From Plantactinospora mayteni (GTDB lineage Bacteria; Actinomycetota; Actinomycetes; Mycobacteriales; Micromonosporaceae), in the NCBI RefSeq assembly GCF_016862935.1, contig NZ_BONX01000010.1:1-64000 (forward strand): a DNA stretch of 64,000 nucleotides, given 5' to 3'. The position numbers and the translations under genes are program-made. Positions within the stretch are counted from its first letter, which is position 1; every line of letters begins with the position of its first letter. Positions 25,044-34,009 of this stretch are shown here, piece after piece. The notes under the pieces were generated by a model. It had not been told where the DNA came from, did no database searches, and saw only the letters and a list, made by a program, of their open reading frames with translations.

Positions 25044-25919
25044 ATGGCCCGGATCCCGTACGTGTACGCTCCCCCGGTGGCATCTGTACGAGACGAGCCG
25101 TTTGACCGGTTGGAACGCTTTTACGATGCGGTGCCGCGAGACGGGGCACACACGGAGGATTTCGGCGGGCTGGTGCTCTTCGTCCGCGACGGGGCGGGCT
25201 GGCCATTCTACGCCCGACCCAGGCTGGATGCCACGGAGCAACCGTCGGCCGCCGACGTGACGGCGGTCCGCCAGCGCCAGCGCGACCTCGGGCTGCCCGA
25301 GGCGTTCGAGTGGGTACACGAGAACCACCCCGACCTGCTCGCGGTGGCCCGGTCGGCGGGGTTGGCGGTGCTGGAGGCGCCGCTGATGGTGCTCGACCCG
25401 GCCGCCCTGCCGCCGCCCGGCGACTTCCCGACGACGTCGGTCCGGATCCTGGACCCGCAGGCGCCGACGTTCGCCGCCGACGTGGCGGCCCGGCGCGCGG
25501 TCGCGGCGGTCGGCTTCGCCGCACCCGGTACCGAGGTCGGCACGGCCGGCCCGGCCGCCCGGGACACCGCCCTGGTCGAGTTGCCGGTGGACTCGCTGGA
25601 CGAGGAGCGCACCCGGACCGCCGCCGGCCGCCGGATCTCCGCCGTGGTCGAGATGCCCGGCCAGGGTCCGGTGGCCAGCGGGATGGCGCTGCGGGTGGCG
25701 GAGGTCGCCGAGATCGCCGGCATCGCCACCCTGCCCACGGCCCGCCGCCGGGGCCTGGGCGCCGCGGTCACCGCCGCGCTCGCCCGCCGGCTGCTCGACG
25801 ACGGTACGAACCTGGTCTTCCTCTCCGCCGGCAGCGAGGAGATCGCCCGGGTCTACCTGCGGGTCGGCTTCCGCCGGATCGGCACCGCCTGCATCGCCGA
25901 GCCCGCCCCGGTGGGCTGA
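25044..25919 (+). CDS. GNAT-family N-acetyltransferase
   Basis: A protein of about 291 residues (or 280 if GTG 25077 is used). The N-terminal 100 residues form a separate helical lobe (PFDRLERFYDAVPRDGA; GLPEAFEWVHENHPDL). The C-terminal GNAT domain at about 190-285 carries AEVAEIAGIATLPTARRRGL as beta-4 and the acetyl-CoA loop RRRGLGAAVTAALARRL, then NLVFLSAGSEEIARVYLRVG as the final strand-helix. The substrate is unknown; the two-lobe form is common among actinobacterial enzymes that act on small amines or on proteins. It is divergent from gltB and stands alone. A short palindrome (CGGAGCC-C-GGCTCCG, 25925-25939) follows the stop and may act as terminator. Confidence 0.85.
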   Translation: MARIPYVYAPPVASVRDEPFDRLERFYDAVPRDGAHTEDFGGLVLFVRDGAGWPFYARPRLDATEQPSAADVTAVRQRQRDLGLPEAFEWVHENHPDLLAVARSAGLAVLEAPLMVLDPAALPPPGDFPTTSVRILDPQAPTFAADVAARRAVAAVGFAAPGTEVGTAGPAARDTALVELPVDSLDEERTRTAAGRRISAVVEMPGQGPVASGMALRVAEVAEIAGIATLPTARRRGLGAAVTAALARRLLDDGTNLVFLSAGSEEIARVYLRVGFRRIGTACIAEPAPVG

Positions 25920-26072
25920 CCGGCCGGAGCCCGGCTCCGAACGGGGGACGCGGCGGCCGGGGGGTCGGCCGAGGATGCTCAAGACATCCTCAAGATCATT
26001 GCATCGCCGCACGTCGGGGATCATGATGACCCCGCAGTGCAGTCCCCCCGACTCCTCCCCCTCGGAGTTCAC

Positions 26073-28211
26073 ATGCGAATAAGGAAACCGACGGTAGTCG
26101 TACTCGCTTCGTTGCTCGCGGCCACCCTCGGCACCGTCACCGCCCCCTCGGTGGCGCTCGGCCAGCCGACCTCGGCGGTGCCCGGCACCACGGCCGCGGA
26201 GCCGAACCAGGTCACCGGACTCATCGTCAGCCAGGCCGACGGCTACGCCACGGTCGCCTGGACGCCGGTACCCGGTGCCACCGACTACCAGATCGAGCGC
26301 ACCCCGGTCGACGCCTCCGACGTGGCCACCGGCCCGGCGGTGGTGGTCGGGGTCTGGCGGCCGAACCGCCAGATCAACAACGAGTCGCCGACCTTCGCCG
26401 ACGCCGGCTTCGACCCCGGCCTGCGGTTCCAGTGGCGGGTACGGGCCCGGATCGGCACCGCCGAGCAGCCGTACTCGGCACCGGTCACCGGCACCACCCA
26501 GCAGCCCTGGGGCGACCCGGCCGTACCCGGCGAGAACCTGCGTACCCAGTGGGAGACCACCAAGGCGGCGCAGTACACCAGCGACGTCAACGAGTACGCC
26601 TACACCGCCGAGATCGACCGGCTCAGCGACCGGGTCCGGGTGGTGGAGATCGGGCGTACGGTGCTGAACCGGCCGATCAACATGCTGGTGATCGGCTACC
26701 CCGCACCGCCGGCCACCCCGGCCGCGGTCGCCGCGACCTCGCCGCTGGCGGTCAACTGCAACGTGCACGGCAACGAGCCCGGTGACCGGGAAGCCTGCCT
26801 GGTGCTGGCCCGCAAGCTGGCGTTCGGCACGGACGCCCGGACCATCGACCTGCTCAAGAACACCACCGTGCTGATGGTGCTGACCATCAACGGCGACGGC
26901 CGGGCCGCCAACACCCGGGGCAACTCGACCGGGCAGGACCTCAACCGCGACTACTCGCTGATCCGCCAGCCGGAGACCGCGGCGTACGTCGGGATGCTCC
27001 GCGACTACCGGCCGGTGGCCGGCTACGACGGGCACGAGTACGGCAACTCGACCGCCGGTGACCTGCCGATGCTGCCGCCACGGCACCAGAACGTGGCCAA
27101 GCAGATCTTCGACGAGTCGCTGGACATGATCGAGGGTCACATGTACGTCGAGGGCGCCAAGGACGGCTGGTGGGCCTGCCCGTACGGCTGCCAGGGCGGC
27201 AGCGGCGTGGGGCTGAGCGAGGAGACCATCCTGCGCAACACCCTCGGGCTGAAGAACACCGTCAACTCGCTGCTGGAGCTGCGCAGCTCCGGCGGGCAGA
27301 CCCGGCCGGACGAGGGCAACTCGGCGAACAACCGGCGCCGCAAGACCTACTCGGCGCTCTGGACGTTCAGCCAGTTCCTCGACTACCACCGGGCCAACCT
27401 GCCGGCGATCAAGAAGGCCCGGGGCGAGGCGATCGAGTTCCAGGCCAGCAACACCGGCCGGCTCGTGTTCCGGGGCTCCCGGCCGATCCCGCTGCACCCG
27501 GCGCCGCACCCCGGTGAGGCCGGACCTCGGGACGACCTGCCGGAGCCGGAGATGATCCTCGACGACGCGCCGTGTGCGTACAAGCTCACCGAGGAGCAGT
27601 ACAACGGGGCGCGTACCGACGGCCCGAACGGCGTGGGCGCCACCGTGGCGCAGCGGATCGCCGCGCACGGCTGGAAGGTCGTCAAGGGCACCGACGGGTA
27701 CTACGTGCCGCTGGCCCAGCCGGAGCGGGGCCTGATCCCGCTGCTGCTGGACGCCCAGGGTGCGGAGGAGTGGGTCGACGGCACCCGGGTCTACCCGACC
27801 CGTACCGGCCGGCACAACGGGCCGCTGACCATCTCCGGCTTCGCCTGCCTGTCGGACGCCACGGTGAACGGACCGGTCACCGTCCGGCCCGGCGCCATCC
27901 TCGTCGCCACCGGTACGACGATCAGCGGCCCGGTCAGCGCGGCCGGCGCCACCGGCGTCTTCCTGGCGGACAGCACCGTCCGGGGCCCGGTGTCGATCTC
28001 CGGCACCACCGGCGCGGTCTCGCTGGTCGACAACACGATCTCCGGCCCGGTCTCGGTGGCGGTGAACAACACCGGCAACGACCCGGCCCTGATCGCCGGC
28101 AACTCGGTGAGCGGTCCGCTGAGCTGTGCGGTCAACAGCCCGGCACCGGTCAACATCGAGGTCGCCAACTCGGTGAACGGCCCGAGGTCGGGCCAGTGCG
28201 CCTCGCTCTGA
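26073..28211 (+). CDS. Secreted M14-family zinc carboxypeptidase
   Basis: A 712-residue exported metallopeptidase. A Sec signal peptide (MRIRKPTVVVLASLLAATLG, then APSVALGQP) is followed by a fibronectin III-like domain at about 45-145 (VTGLIVSQADGYATVAWTPV). The M14 domain has the zinc motif His232-x2-Glu235 (NVHGNEPGDRE) and the third ligand His321 (YDGHEYGNS). A tail from about 590 to the end repeats short units such as ISGPVSAAGATG, VRGPVSISGTTG and ISGPVSVAVNNTG, probably a small beta-helix for binding walls or polymers. The ATG at 26073 follows GGAG at 26064; an in-frame start 12 codons earlier would precede the signal peptide. M14 enzymes remove C-terminal amino acids or cleave peptidoglycan peptides; which applies is not visible. 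Confidence 0.9.
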   Translation: MRIRKPTVVVLASLLAATLGTVTAPSVALGQPTSAVPGTTAAEPNQVTGLIVSQADGYATVAWTPVPGATDYQIERTPVDASDVATGPAVVVGVWRPNRQINNESPTFADAGFDPGLRFQWRVRARIGTAEQPYSAPVTGTTQQPWGDPAVPGENLRTQWETTKAAQYTSDVNEYAYTAEIDRLSDRVRVVEIGRTVLNRPINMLVIGYPAPPATPAAVAATSPLAVNCNVHGNEPGDREACLVLARKLAFGTDARTIDLLKNTTVLMVLTINGDGRAANTRGNSTGQDLNRDYSLIRQPETAAYVGMLRDYRPVAGYDGHEYGNSTAGDLPMLPPRHQNVAKQIFDESLDMIEGHMYVEGAKDGWWACPYGCQGGSGVGLSEETILRNTLGLKNTVNSLLELRSSGGQTRPDEGNSANNRRRKTYSALWTFSQFLDYHRANLPAIKKARGEAIEFQASNTGRLVFRGSRPIPLHPAPHPGEAGPRDDLPEPEMILDDAPCAYKLTEEQYNGARTDGPNGVGATVAQRIAAHGWKVVKGTDGYYVPLAQPERGLIPLLLDAQGAEEWVDGTRVYPTRTGRHNGPLTISGFACLSDATVNGPVTVRPGAILVATGTTISGPVSAAGATGVFLADSTVRGPVSISGTTGAVSLVDNTISGPVSVAVNNTGNDPALIAGNSVSGPLSCAVNSPAPVNIEVANSVNGPRSGQCASL

Positions 28212-28322
28212 CCGGCGCGGCGCAGAACTGAACCGCGCACCATCCGCCGTACCGGTGGGTCGGGCCGCCGACGCCCGGCCCACCGGTACGGCACACCGGT
28301 CCGACCCGTCGTGGAGGTTGTC

Positions 28323-29066
28323 GTGTCCGAGCCGTCCGTCCCGCCGTACCCGGCCGACGATCCCGCCGGACGGCGCCGGCTTCGTCACCGCCTCCGTGGT
28401 CGACCCGTTCGCCCGGCCGGCCGTACCCGGATCGGCCGGACCCGGTTCCGGGCCGCGCTGGTGCTGGCCGCGACCGCGCTGCTGGCCGGTACCGTCGCCG
28501 GCTGCACGGACGACGGTCCCGACGGTTCCGACGCGGCGGCCGGCTCCGGGGTGACCGGGCCGCTCTGCGAGGCGCTGCCCTCGGGCACCGATCCGGGCAA
28601 CCCGGCATCGCTGGCCGACCAGCCCGGCGACGTGGCGTTGCAGTGGATCCCCGTGCTGACCCGGTTCGAGGCGGTGGTACGCGCCGCCGACCTCTCCGCC
28701 GAGCTGCGCGCCCCGGGCGGGGTGACCATCCTGGCCCCGACCGACGACGCGTTCGCGAAGAAGTTCTCCGAGGAGAACCTCGACGACCTGATGATTCACC
28801 GCAAGGACGAGTTGCGGGATCTCGTCCGGGCCCACCTGGTGGCCGGCGCCCACCCACTGGCGGACCTGGTCGCCGACGGCACGCTGCGTACCCTCGACGG
28901 CAGCACGGTACCGGTCAGCGAGGCCGGGCCGATGGCGCGGATCGGCGAGCAGGTGCAGAGCGTCTGTGCCGACTACCGGGTCGCGGGTGGCCGGATCCAC
29001 ATCGTCAACGGCGTACTCGGCAAGCTGCCGACCACCTACGACCCGAACGCCGACTCCGGGCACTGA
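28323..29066 (+). CDS. Fasciclin-domain lipoprotein
   Basis: A 247-residue surface lipoprotein. After a basic start (RRRLRHRLRGRPVRPAGR) comes the hydrophobic segment AALVLAATALLAGTVAGC, whose last four residues are the lipobox with the Cys to be lipidated by Lgt. A fasciclin (FAS1) domain covers about 90-240: GGVTILAPTDDAFAKKF and the closing GGRIHIVNGVLGK (H2 region) are typical. FAS1 domains mediate adhesion. The GTG at 28323 has GGAGG 6 nt upstream. It lies 111 bp after the M14 peptidase on the same strand, possibly one unit. Its end overlaps the convergent regulator gene by 31 bp. Confidence 0.88.
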   Translation: MSEPSVPPYPADDPAGRRRLRHRLRGRPVRPAGRTRIGRTRFRAALVLAATALLAGTVAGCTDDGPDGSDAAAGSGVTGPLCEALPSGTDPGNPASLADQPGDVALQWIPVLTRFEAVVRAADLSAELRAPGGVTILAPTDDAFAKKFSEENLDDLMIHRKDELRDLVRAHLVAGAHPLADLVADGTLRTLDGSTVPVSEAGPMARIGEQVQSVCADYRVAGGRIHIVNGVLGKLPTTYDPNADSGH

Positions 29067-32000
29067 ACCTCCAGCACGGCGTCCAGCGGTGCCTCCCGGC
29101 CGTACCGGTGGGCCAGGGCGAAGCCGCCCGCGCCGGTGCCGGGGAGGTGGCGTACCGGAGCGTCCAACTGGGCCCGTAGGGCCCGCGCCGTCGCCTCGGT
29201 GTCCGCCCGCTCGCAGGCCGGTACCGGCGCCCCGATCTCCTCCCGGATCCGGTCGGCCGCGCCGAGCAGCCGGGCCCCGCGTACCGGGTCACCCTCCTGC
29301 CGGGCCACCTCGGCGAGCGCTTCCAGCACACTGGCGGTACGCCACCGGTCGCCGACCTGGCGGTGCGCGGCCAGGCTGATCCGCAGGTGCCGGGCGGCCC
29401 GCCGGGTACGCCCAGCGCGCAGCTCGACCAGGCCGCGCAGGTTGTGCGCCCAGCCGACCCCCTCCGGGAAGCCGATCGCGGAGTACCGCGTCAGGGCCAC
29501 GTCCAGCAGCGACGACGCCCGGTCGATGTCGCCCCGGTAGAGCGCGACCGCGCCGAGGTTCATCAGCGCGCTCGCCGCCGCCAGCGCGTCACCGAGCCGC
29601 TCGTGCCGGCGCAGGCTCGCCCACAGCCGCGAGTCGGCCCGGTCCAGGTCACCGGCGAGCCAGGCGGTGAAGCCGCGCTGTTCGGCGGTCTGCGCCTCGC
29701 CCCACTCGTCGGCGCAGTCGGCGAAGATGGCCCCGGCGGTGGCCAGGTGACCGGCGGACTCGGCGTACCGGGCCTGCTCCCGGGCCACCGAGCCGAGGAT
29801 CTGCTCCACCTGCGCTTCGGCGCGGCGGTTCCGGGTGGTCCGGCAGGCGGCCCGGGCCAACTCCGCGTGCCGGATCGCGGCCGGATAGTCGCAGGTCAGC
29901 ATCGCCAGCATCGCCGCGCCGATCCCGGCCCGGGACCGCAGCCCGGCCGGGGCGTCCGGGTGCCGGGCCAGCGCCGTCGACAGCCAGCCGTGCCCCTCCC
30001 GGTACTTCCCCTCCAGTCGGCAGTACATGGCGAGGGCGGCGGCCAGCCGCAGGTCACCGTGCGCGGGCCCGCCGGCGCCGGCCTCGGCCAGCCAGGTCAT
30101 CGCGGAGCGCAGATTCGGCTCGTCGGCGCGCAGCCGGGCCAGCCACCAGTCCCGGTCCGCGCCCCGCAGCCGGGCGTCGGCCCGCTGGGCCAGGTGCAGG
30201 CAGTACCTTGCCAGCGCCTGCCGGGCGGCCACCTCGGCACCGGAGCCGACCAGCCGGGCCAGCGCGTGCCGCCGGATCGGCTCCAGCATCCGGTAGCGGG
30301 TCCGGCCGTCCTCGCCCGGCCCGGATGTCCCGGTCCGGCCACCCGACTCGGGCAGCCCGATCCGCGCAGCGGACTCGACCGGCTCGGGCGAGTCGGTCGG
30401 GCCACCCGGCTCGGGCAGCCCGATCCGCGCAGCGGACTCGGCCGGCCCGGTCGGCTCTGCCGGGCCGAACGACTCGGGCGACCCGAGCCCGTCGACCGGA
30501 CCCGTCGGGTCGGGCGGCGTGGTCAACGCGGTCGGCCCTGTCGGGTCGGCCGGCTCGGGCGAGTCGGTCGGCTCCGGTGGCCCGGTCGGGAGGGGTTCCA
30601 CCAGGGACGCCTCGACCAGCGCGGCCAGGGCGGCCGGTGCGGACGGGCCACCGATCGAGCGGGCCGCCTCGGCGTCGAACCCGCCCGCACAGATCGAGAG
30701 CCGGTCGAACAGCCGGCAGGCGTCGGCGTCCAGCAGGACCAGACTGGACTCCACCGCAGCGGCGACGCTCCGGTGCCGGTCCGGTGGCCTCGGGTCGGGG
30801 CTGCGCAGCAGCCGTACGTCGGTCCGCAGCCGCGCGATGATCTCGTTGACGGTCAGCATCGGGGTACGTGCCGCGGCCAGTTCGATCGCCAGCGGCAGCC
30901 CGTCCAGGTCGACGCAGAGCCGAACCACCGCGTCGGCGCTGCTCTCCGGTACCGGCCGACCGGCGAACTCCCGGGCCCGTTCGAGGAAGAGCCGGGTCGC
31001 CGGGTGTGCGGTCAGCGCCGCCAGGCTGTGCCCGGTGCTGACCTCGGGTACGCCGAGCGTCGGTACCCGGATCCGGGACTCGGCGGGCAGCCCCAGCGCG
31101 GCCCGGCTGGTCGCCAGCACCCGCAACCCGGGGCAGCGGGACAGCAGCCGGTCCACCAGTTCCGCGCAGCCGGTGACCAGGTGTTCGCAGTTGTCCAGTA
31201 CCAGCAGTGCCCGGACCGGGCCCAGGTCGGCGGCGAGCCCCTCGACCAGGTCCCGCCCCACGTCCGGTACGCCGAGCGCGGCGGCCACCGCCTGCGGCAC
31301 CCGTACCGGGCTCTGTACCGCGGTCAGGTCGACGAACCAGACCGGGCGGTCGGTGACCGCCCCGGCCGCGGCGACCGCCAGCCGGGTCTTGCCGGCCCCA
31401 CCCGGTCCGGTGAGCGTGACCAGGCGGTGCACGTCCAGCCGCTCGGCGACGAGGCCGAGCAGTTCGTCCCGGCCGAGCAGGGCGGTGAGCGGGACCGGCA
31501 GCCGGGCGCCCGGACGCGCCCGGGACGTCGACGGGCCGGCGGCGACCTCCATGCTGGGCGCTGGACGGGGGGCCGTCGCCCAGTCCTCGGGCAGCTCACC
31601 GGCGCGCACCGCCGCCGCCAGTACGCACACCCGGCCGGCCGGCTCGACGCCCGCCTGGTCCTGGAAGACCTCCCGAGCCCGCTGGTACACCTCGGCGGCG
31701 GCCCGCCGCCCCTGGTCCAGGTACGCGGCGACGAGCAGCAGTTCCCACAGCCGCGCCCGCAGCGGATGGGCCGCCACCGCCGAGGTCAGCTCGGCGACCG
31801 CCGCCCGGGCCACCCGGGCGGCCGTCGCCCCGGCGGCCACCACCGCCCGGTCGGCGACCGGGCCACCGGCGGCGGTGTGTGCCGCCACGGCGAGCCGCAG
31901 CGCGCACTCCCAGCGCTCCTCGAAGGCGTCGAGCCGGGCCTGCCGCAGCCGCCCCAGCTCGGCGGCGGCCCAGCCGGACGGGCAGAGCCGGTAGGGATCA

Positions 32001-32536
32001 CCGGCGCCGGCCCGGCCGCCGTCGGGCGGGACCAACGGCGTGTCGTCCCGGCTGTCCTCGGTCGGTACCGGCGGCTCGGGCCAGACGGCCAGGGCGGCCC
32101 GGAACAGCCGGGCGGCGGCGCGCAACTCACCACCCGCCATTCGACGCCGAGCCCGGTCGAGCAACCGGCTGAACCGGCTCGCGTCGATCCGGCCGCTCGG
32201 CATCCGGAGCAGGTATCCGGTGGGGTGGATCTCCAGTGTGCCGGGCGATCCAGAGCCGGCCAGCGCCGCCGCCAGCAGCGTCGCCGCCTGGTCCAGGGGA
32301 CGGGCACCGGTCCGGGACAGCGCGTCCCGACCGGTCAGTGCGGCCAGCAACTCCGCGTCCGGGACAGGCTCGTTGGGCCGCAGCGCCAGCAGTCCGAGGA
32401 GTGGACCGGCGCCGTCCGGCAGCGCGACCGGCCCCCGAGGGCCGAGCAGGCGGACCGGCCCGAGCAGGCGTACCTCGCCGGGAGCGGGGTGCCTCCGCTC
32501 CGTACTGGCCTGTTGATCAGGCACGCTGTGCCGCAA
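29036..32536 (-). CDS. BTAD / LuxR-type ATPase / TPR regulator
   Basis: An 1166-residue regulator of the AfsR/LAL type. Residues about 20-120 hold a shortened winged helix (VRLLGPRGPVALPDG), about 125-325 the BTAD helices, about 355-620 an ATPase with Walker A GPGGAGKT at 377-384 and Walker B RALLVLDNCEH, and about 760-1150 a TPR solenoid. Between ATPase and TPR lies a low-complexity insert of about 100 residues (645-745) rich in Pro, Glu, Gly and Thr, which contains a 63-bp DNA repeat. The start is a TTG with GAGGG 7 nt upstream. No biosynthetic cluster adjoins it; the flavin monooxygenase gene lies 256 bp upstream on the same strand. The 256-bp spacer shows no gene. Confidence 0.88.
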   Translation of the reverse strand: MRHSVPDQQASTERRHPAPGEVRLLGPVRLLGPRGPVALPDGAGPLLGLLALRPNEPVPDAELLAALTGRDALSRTGARPLDQAATLLAAALAGSGSPGTLEIHPTGYLLRMPSGRIDASRFSRLLDRARRRMAGGELRAAARLFRAALAVWPEPPVPTEDSRDDTPLVPPDGGRAGAGDPYRLCPSGWAAAELGRLRQARLDAFEERWECALRLAVAAHTAAGGPVADRAVVAAGATAARVARAAVAELTSAVAAHPLRARLWELLLVAAYLDQGRRAAAEVYQRAREVFQDQAGVEPAGRVCVLAAAVRAGELPEDWATAPRPAPSMEVAAGPSTSRARPGARLPVPLTALLGRDELLGLVAERLDVHRLVTLTGPGGAGKTRLAVAAAGAVTDRPVWFVDLTAVQSPVRVPQAVAAALGVPDVGRDLVEGLAADLGPVRALLVLDNCEHLVTGCAELVDRLLSRCPGLRVLATSRAALGLPAESRIRVPTLGVPEVSTGHSLAALTAHPATRLFLERAREFAGRPVPESSADAVVRLCVDLDGLPLAIELAAARTPMLTVNEIIARLRTDVRLLRSPDPRPPDRHRSVAAAVESSLVLLDADACRLFDRLSICAGGFDAEAARSIGGPSAPAALAALVEASLVEPLPTGPPEPTDSPEPADPTGPTALTTPPDPTGPVDGLGSPESFGPAEPTGPAESAARIGLPEPGGPTDSPEPVESAARIGLPESGGRTGTSGPGEDGRTRYRMLEPIRRHALARLVGSGAEVAARQALARYCLHLAQRADARLRGADRDWWLARLRADEPNLRSAMTWLAEAGAGGPAHGDLRLAAALAMYCRLEGKYREGHGWLSTALARHPDAPAGLRSRAGIGAAMLAMLTCDYPAAIRHAELARAACRTTRNRRAEAQVEQILGSVAREQARYAESAGHLATAGAIFADCADEWGEAQTAEQRGFTAWLAGDLDRADSRLWASLRRHERLGDALAAASALMNLGAVALYRGDIDRASSLLDVALTRYSAIGFPEGVGWAHNLRGLVELRAGRTRRAARHLRISLAAHRQVGDRWRTASVLEALAEVARQEGDPVRGARLLGAADRIREEIGAPVPACERADTEATARALRAQLDAPVRHLPGTGAGGFALAHRYGREAPLDAVLEVQCPESAFGS
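30347..30440. repeat. Two copies of a 63-bp in-frame repeat
   Basis: A 31-bp block is identical at 30347-30377 and 30410-30440, offset by 63 bp (21 codons). It encodes the twice-occurring ESAARIGLPE segment in the low-complexity insert of the BTAD regulator. Because the period is a multiple of three, copy-number change would lengthen or shorten the linker without breaking the frame. Confidence 0.75.
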
Positions 32537-32792
32537 CTGGGAGCCCTCACCTTCGCTCCCGGGTAGTGTGCGCGACGCGGCGGCGTGCCGGGCATCCTCC
32601 CGATCGGTCGGTTAGCCGACGAACCGGACGGTCCGGCCCGACCCGCTCGGGCAGCGGCCCGCTTCGATTCGGATATCGGCCGGTCGACCCGATCGGGCCT
32701 CCGCCCCGCCCAACCAGCGGGAGCAGGACGCGCTCTCGGCGTTGGCGACCGAAGATCCGCCGACGGTCAGCCGCCGGCCGACCCCCGGTCGA

Positions 32793-33992
32793 TCACTCCG
32801 GTGGCCGCCACTGGGCCGCCACGCTCGCCGCGCTGCCCAGCAGCCGGGGCGTGATCGTGCCGAGGGCGGCGTCCCGGGCCCGCAGCGCCAGCCGCCCCCG
32901 CGACTGCAACACCGCCGACATCCGCCGGGTCTGCCGGACCACGGTGACGGTCCGGGGGCGGCGCATCCGGTTGTACGACTCGACCGCCTCGCGCAGCGGC
33001 GCACCGGGAATCGCCTCCCGGACCACCGAGCGCAGCGTCGCGGCGTCCTCGAGGGCGAGGCAGGCACCCTGACCCAGGTGGTGCGGCATGGCGTGCGCCG
33101 AATCGCCGAGCAGCACCACGCCCCCGGTGCCAGCCGGGAAGCCGTACGCGCGGGGCAGCGGGCGCAACTCGCGTACCTCCTGCTGGACCAGGTCCTCCGG
33201 CTCGGTGGCGGCGAGCAGGTCGGCGATCGGCGCCGGCCAGTCCGCGAACCAGCGCCGAAGCAGGCCGAGCTGGGTGGCCGGCGGCTCCGGGCGGGACGCG
33301 CCGGCCGCCGTCGCCACCCAGTAGATCCCGCCCCTGGTGGAGCCGCCGGAGTCGCCCCGGTCGCCCAGCGAGGCCGCGACGAACCGGTAACCGGCGCCGA
33401 GCGTCTCGCCGTCCACCGGGCGGTCGGCCGGAAGCTGCGGCGCCCGGTACCACGGGATGACCGCCCGCCACGCCGCGCAGCCGGAGCTGACCACGGTGGC
33501 CTCCGGCGCCAGCCGGCGGCGTACCGCGCTGTCGATGCCGTCGGCGGCGACGACCAGGTCGGCCTCGTAGCTGCCGCGCCCGTCACCGACCGCGGGCCGG
33601 TCGCCGTCGCCGACCCGGACGGTCCGCACCTCGACGCCGGTCCGGATCTCCACCCGGTCGCCGAGGCCGGCGACCAGCGCGTCGTGCAGGTCCTCCCGGT
33701 GTACGACGACCGGTGCGCGTTCACCGAGCCCGGGGCGGGGCTGCACCAGCCAGTGCCCGTCGGGGCGCCGGACGCCGACGTCGGGTAGCGGGGTCGCGAT
33801 CGCGGCCAACCCCTCGCCGAGGCCGAGGGCACGCAGCGCGCGTACCCCGTTGGGCCAGAGCACCAGCGCGGTGCGCTCGGCGCGTACCCGGTCGTCCTGC
33901 TCCAGCAGGGTCACCTGCCAACCGGAGCGGGCCAGTGCACCGGCGGTCGCCAGCCCGCCGATTCCGGCGCCCACCACAACGGCCGTACGCAT
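32793..33992 (-). CDS. FAD-dependent monooxygenase
   Basis: A 399-residue flavoprotein of the PHBH/UbiH-like class A group. It shows the N-terminal FAD loop VVVGAGIGGLATAGALARSG, the mid-protein DG motif VVAADGIDSAVRRRL, and the C-terminal VVLLGDSAHAMPHHLGQGAC, which binds the FAD pyrophosphate and ribityl chain. All three are intact, so it is probably an active hydroxylase of an aromatic or polyketide-like substrate using NAD(P)H and O2. The ATG at 33992 has GGGGGAG upstream; a TTG at 34013 would overlap the lgt stop. It follows lgt by 17 bp and is probably co-transcribed with the trp-lgt unit, though no metabolic link is evident. Confidence 0.88.
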   Translation of the reverse strand: MRTAVVVGAGIGGLATAGALARSGWQVTLLEQDDRVRAERTALVLWPNGVRALRALGLGEGLAAIATPLPDVGVRRPDGHWLVQPRPGLGERAPVVVHREDLHDALVAGLGDRVEIRTGVEVRTVRVGDGDRPAVGDGRGSYEADLVVAADGIDSAVRRRLAPEATVVSSGCAAWRAVIPWYRAPQLPADRPVDGETLGAGYRFVAASLGDRGDSGGSTRGGIYWVATAAGASRPEPPATQLGLLRRWFADWPAPIADLLAATEPEDLVQQEVRELRPLPRAYGFPAGTGGVVLLGDSAHAMPHHLGQGACLALEDAATLRSVVREAIPGAPLREAVESYNRMRRPRTVTVVRQTRRMSAVLQSRGRLALRARDAALGTITPRLLGSAASVAAQWRPPE

Positions 33993-34009
33993 CGGGCCGG
34001 CTCCCCCGC

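Noticed and set aside
24987-29063. A 1358-codon minus-strand open frame
   Set aside because: It spans three well-supported plus-strand genes and a promoter region, and its translation is compositionally biased with no motif.
29363-32566. A 1067-codon plus-strand open frame
   Set aside because: It is antisense to the BTAD/ATPase/TPR regulator and is rich in Gly, Arg, Pro and Gln without domains.
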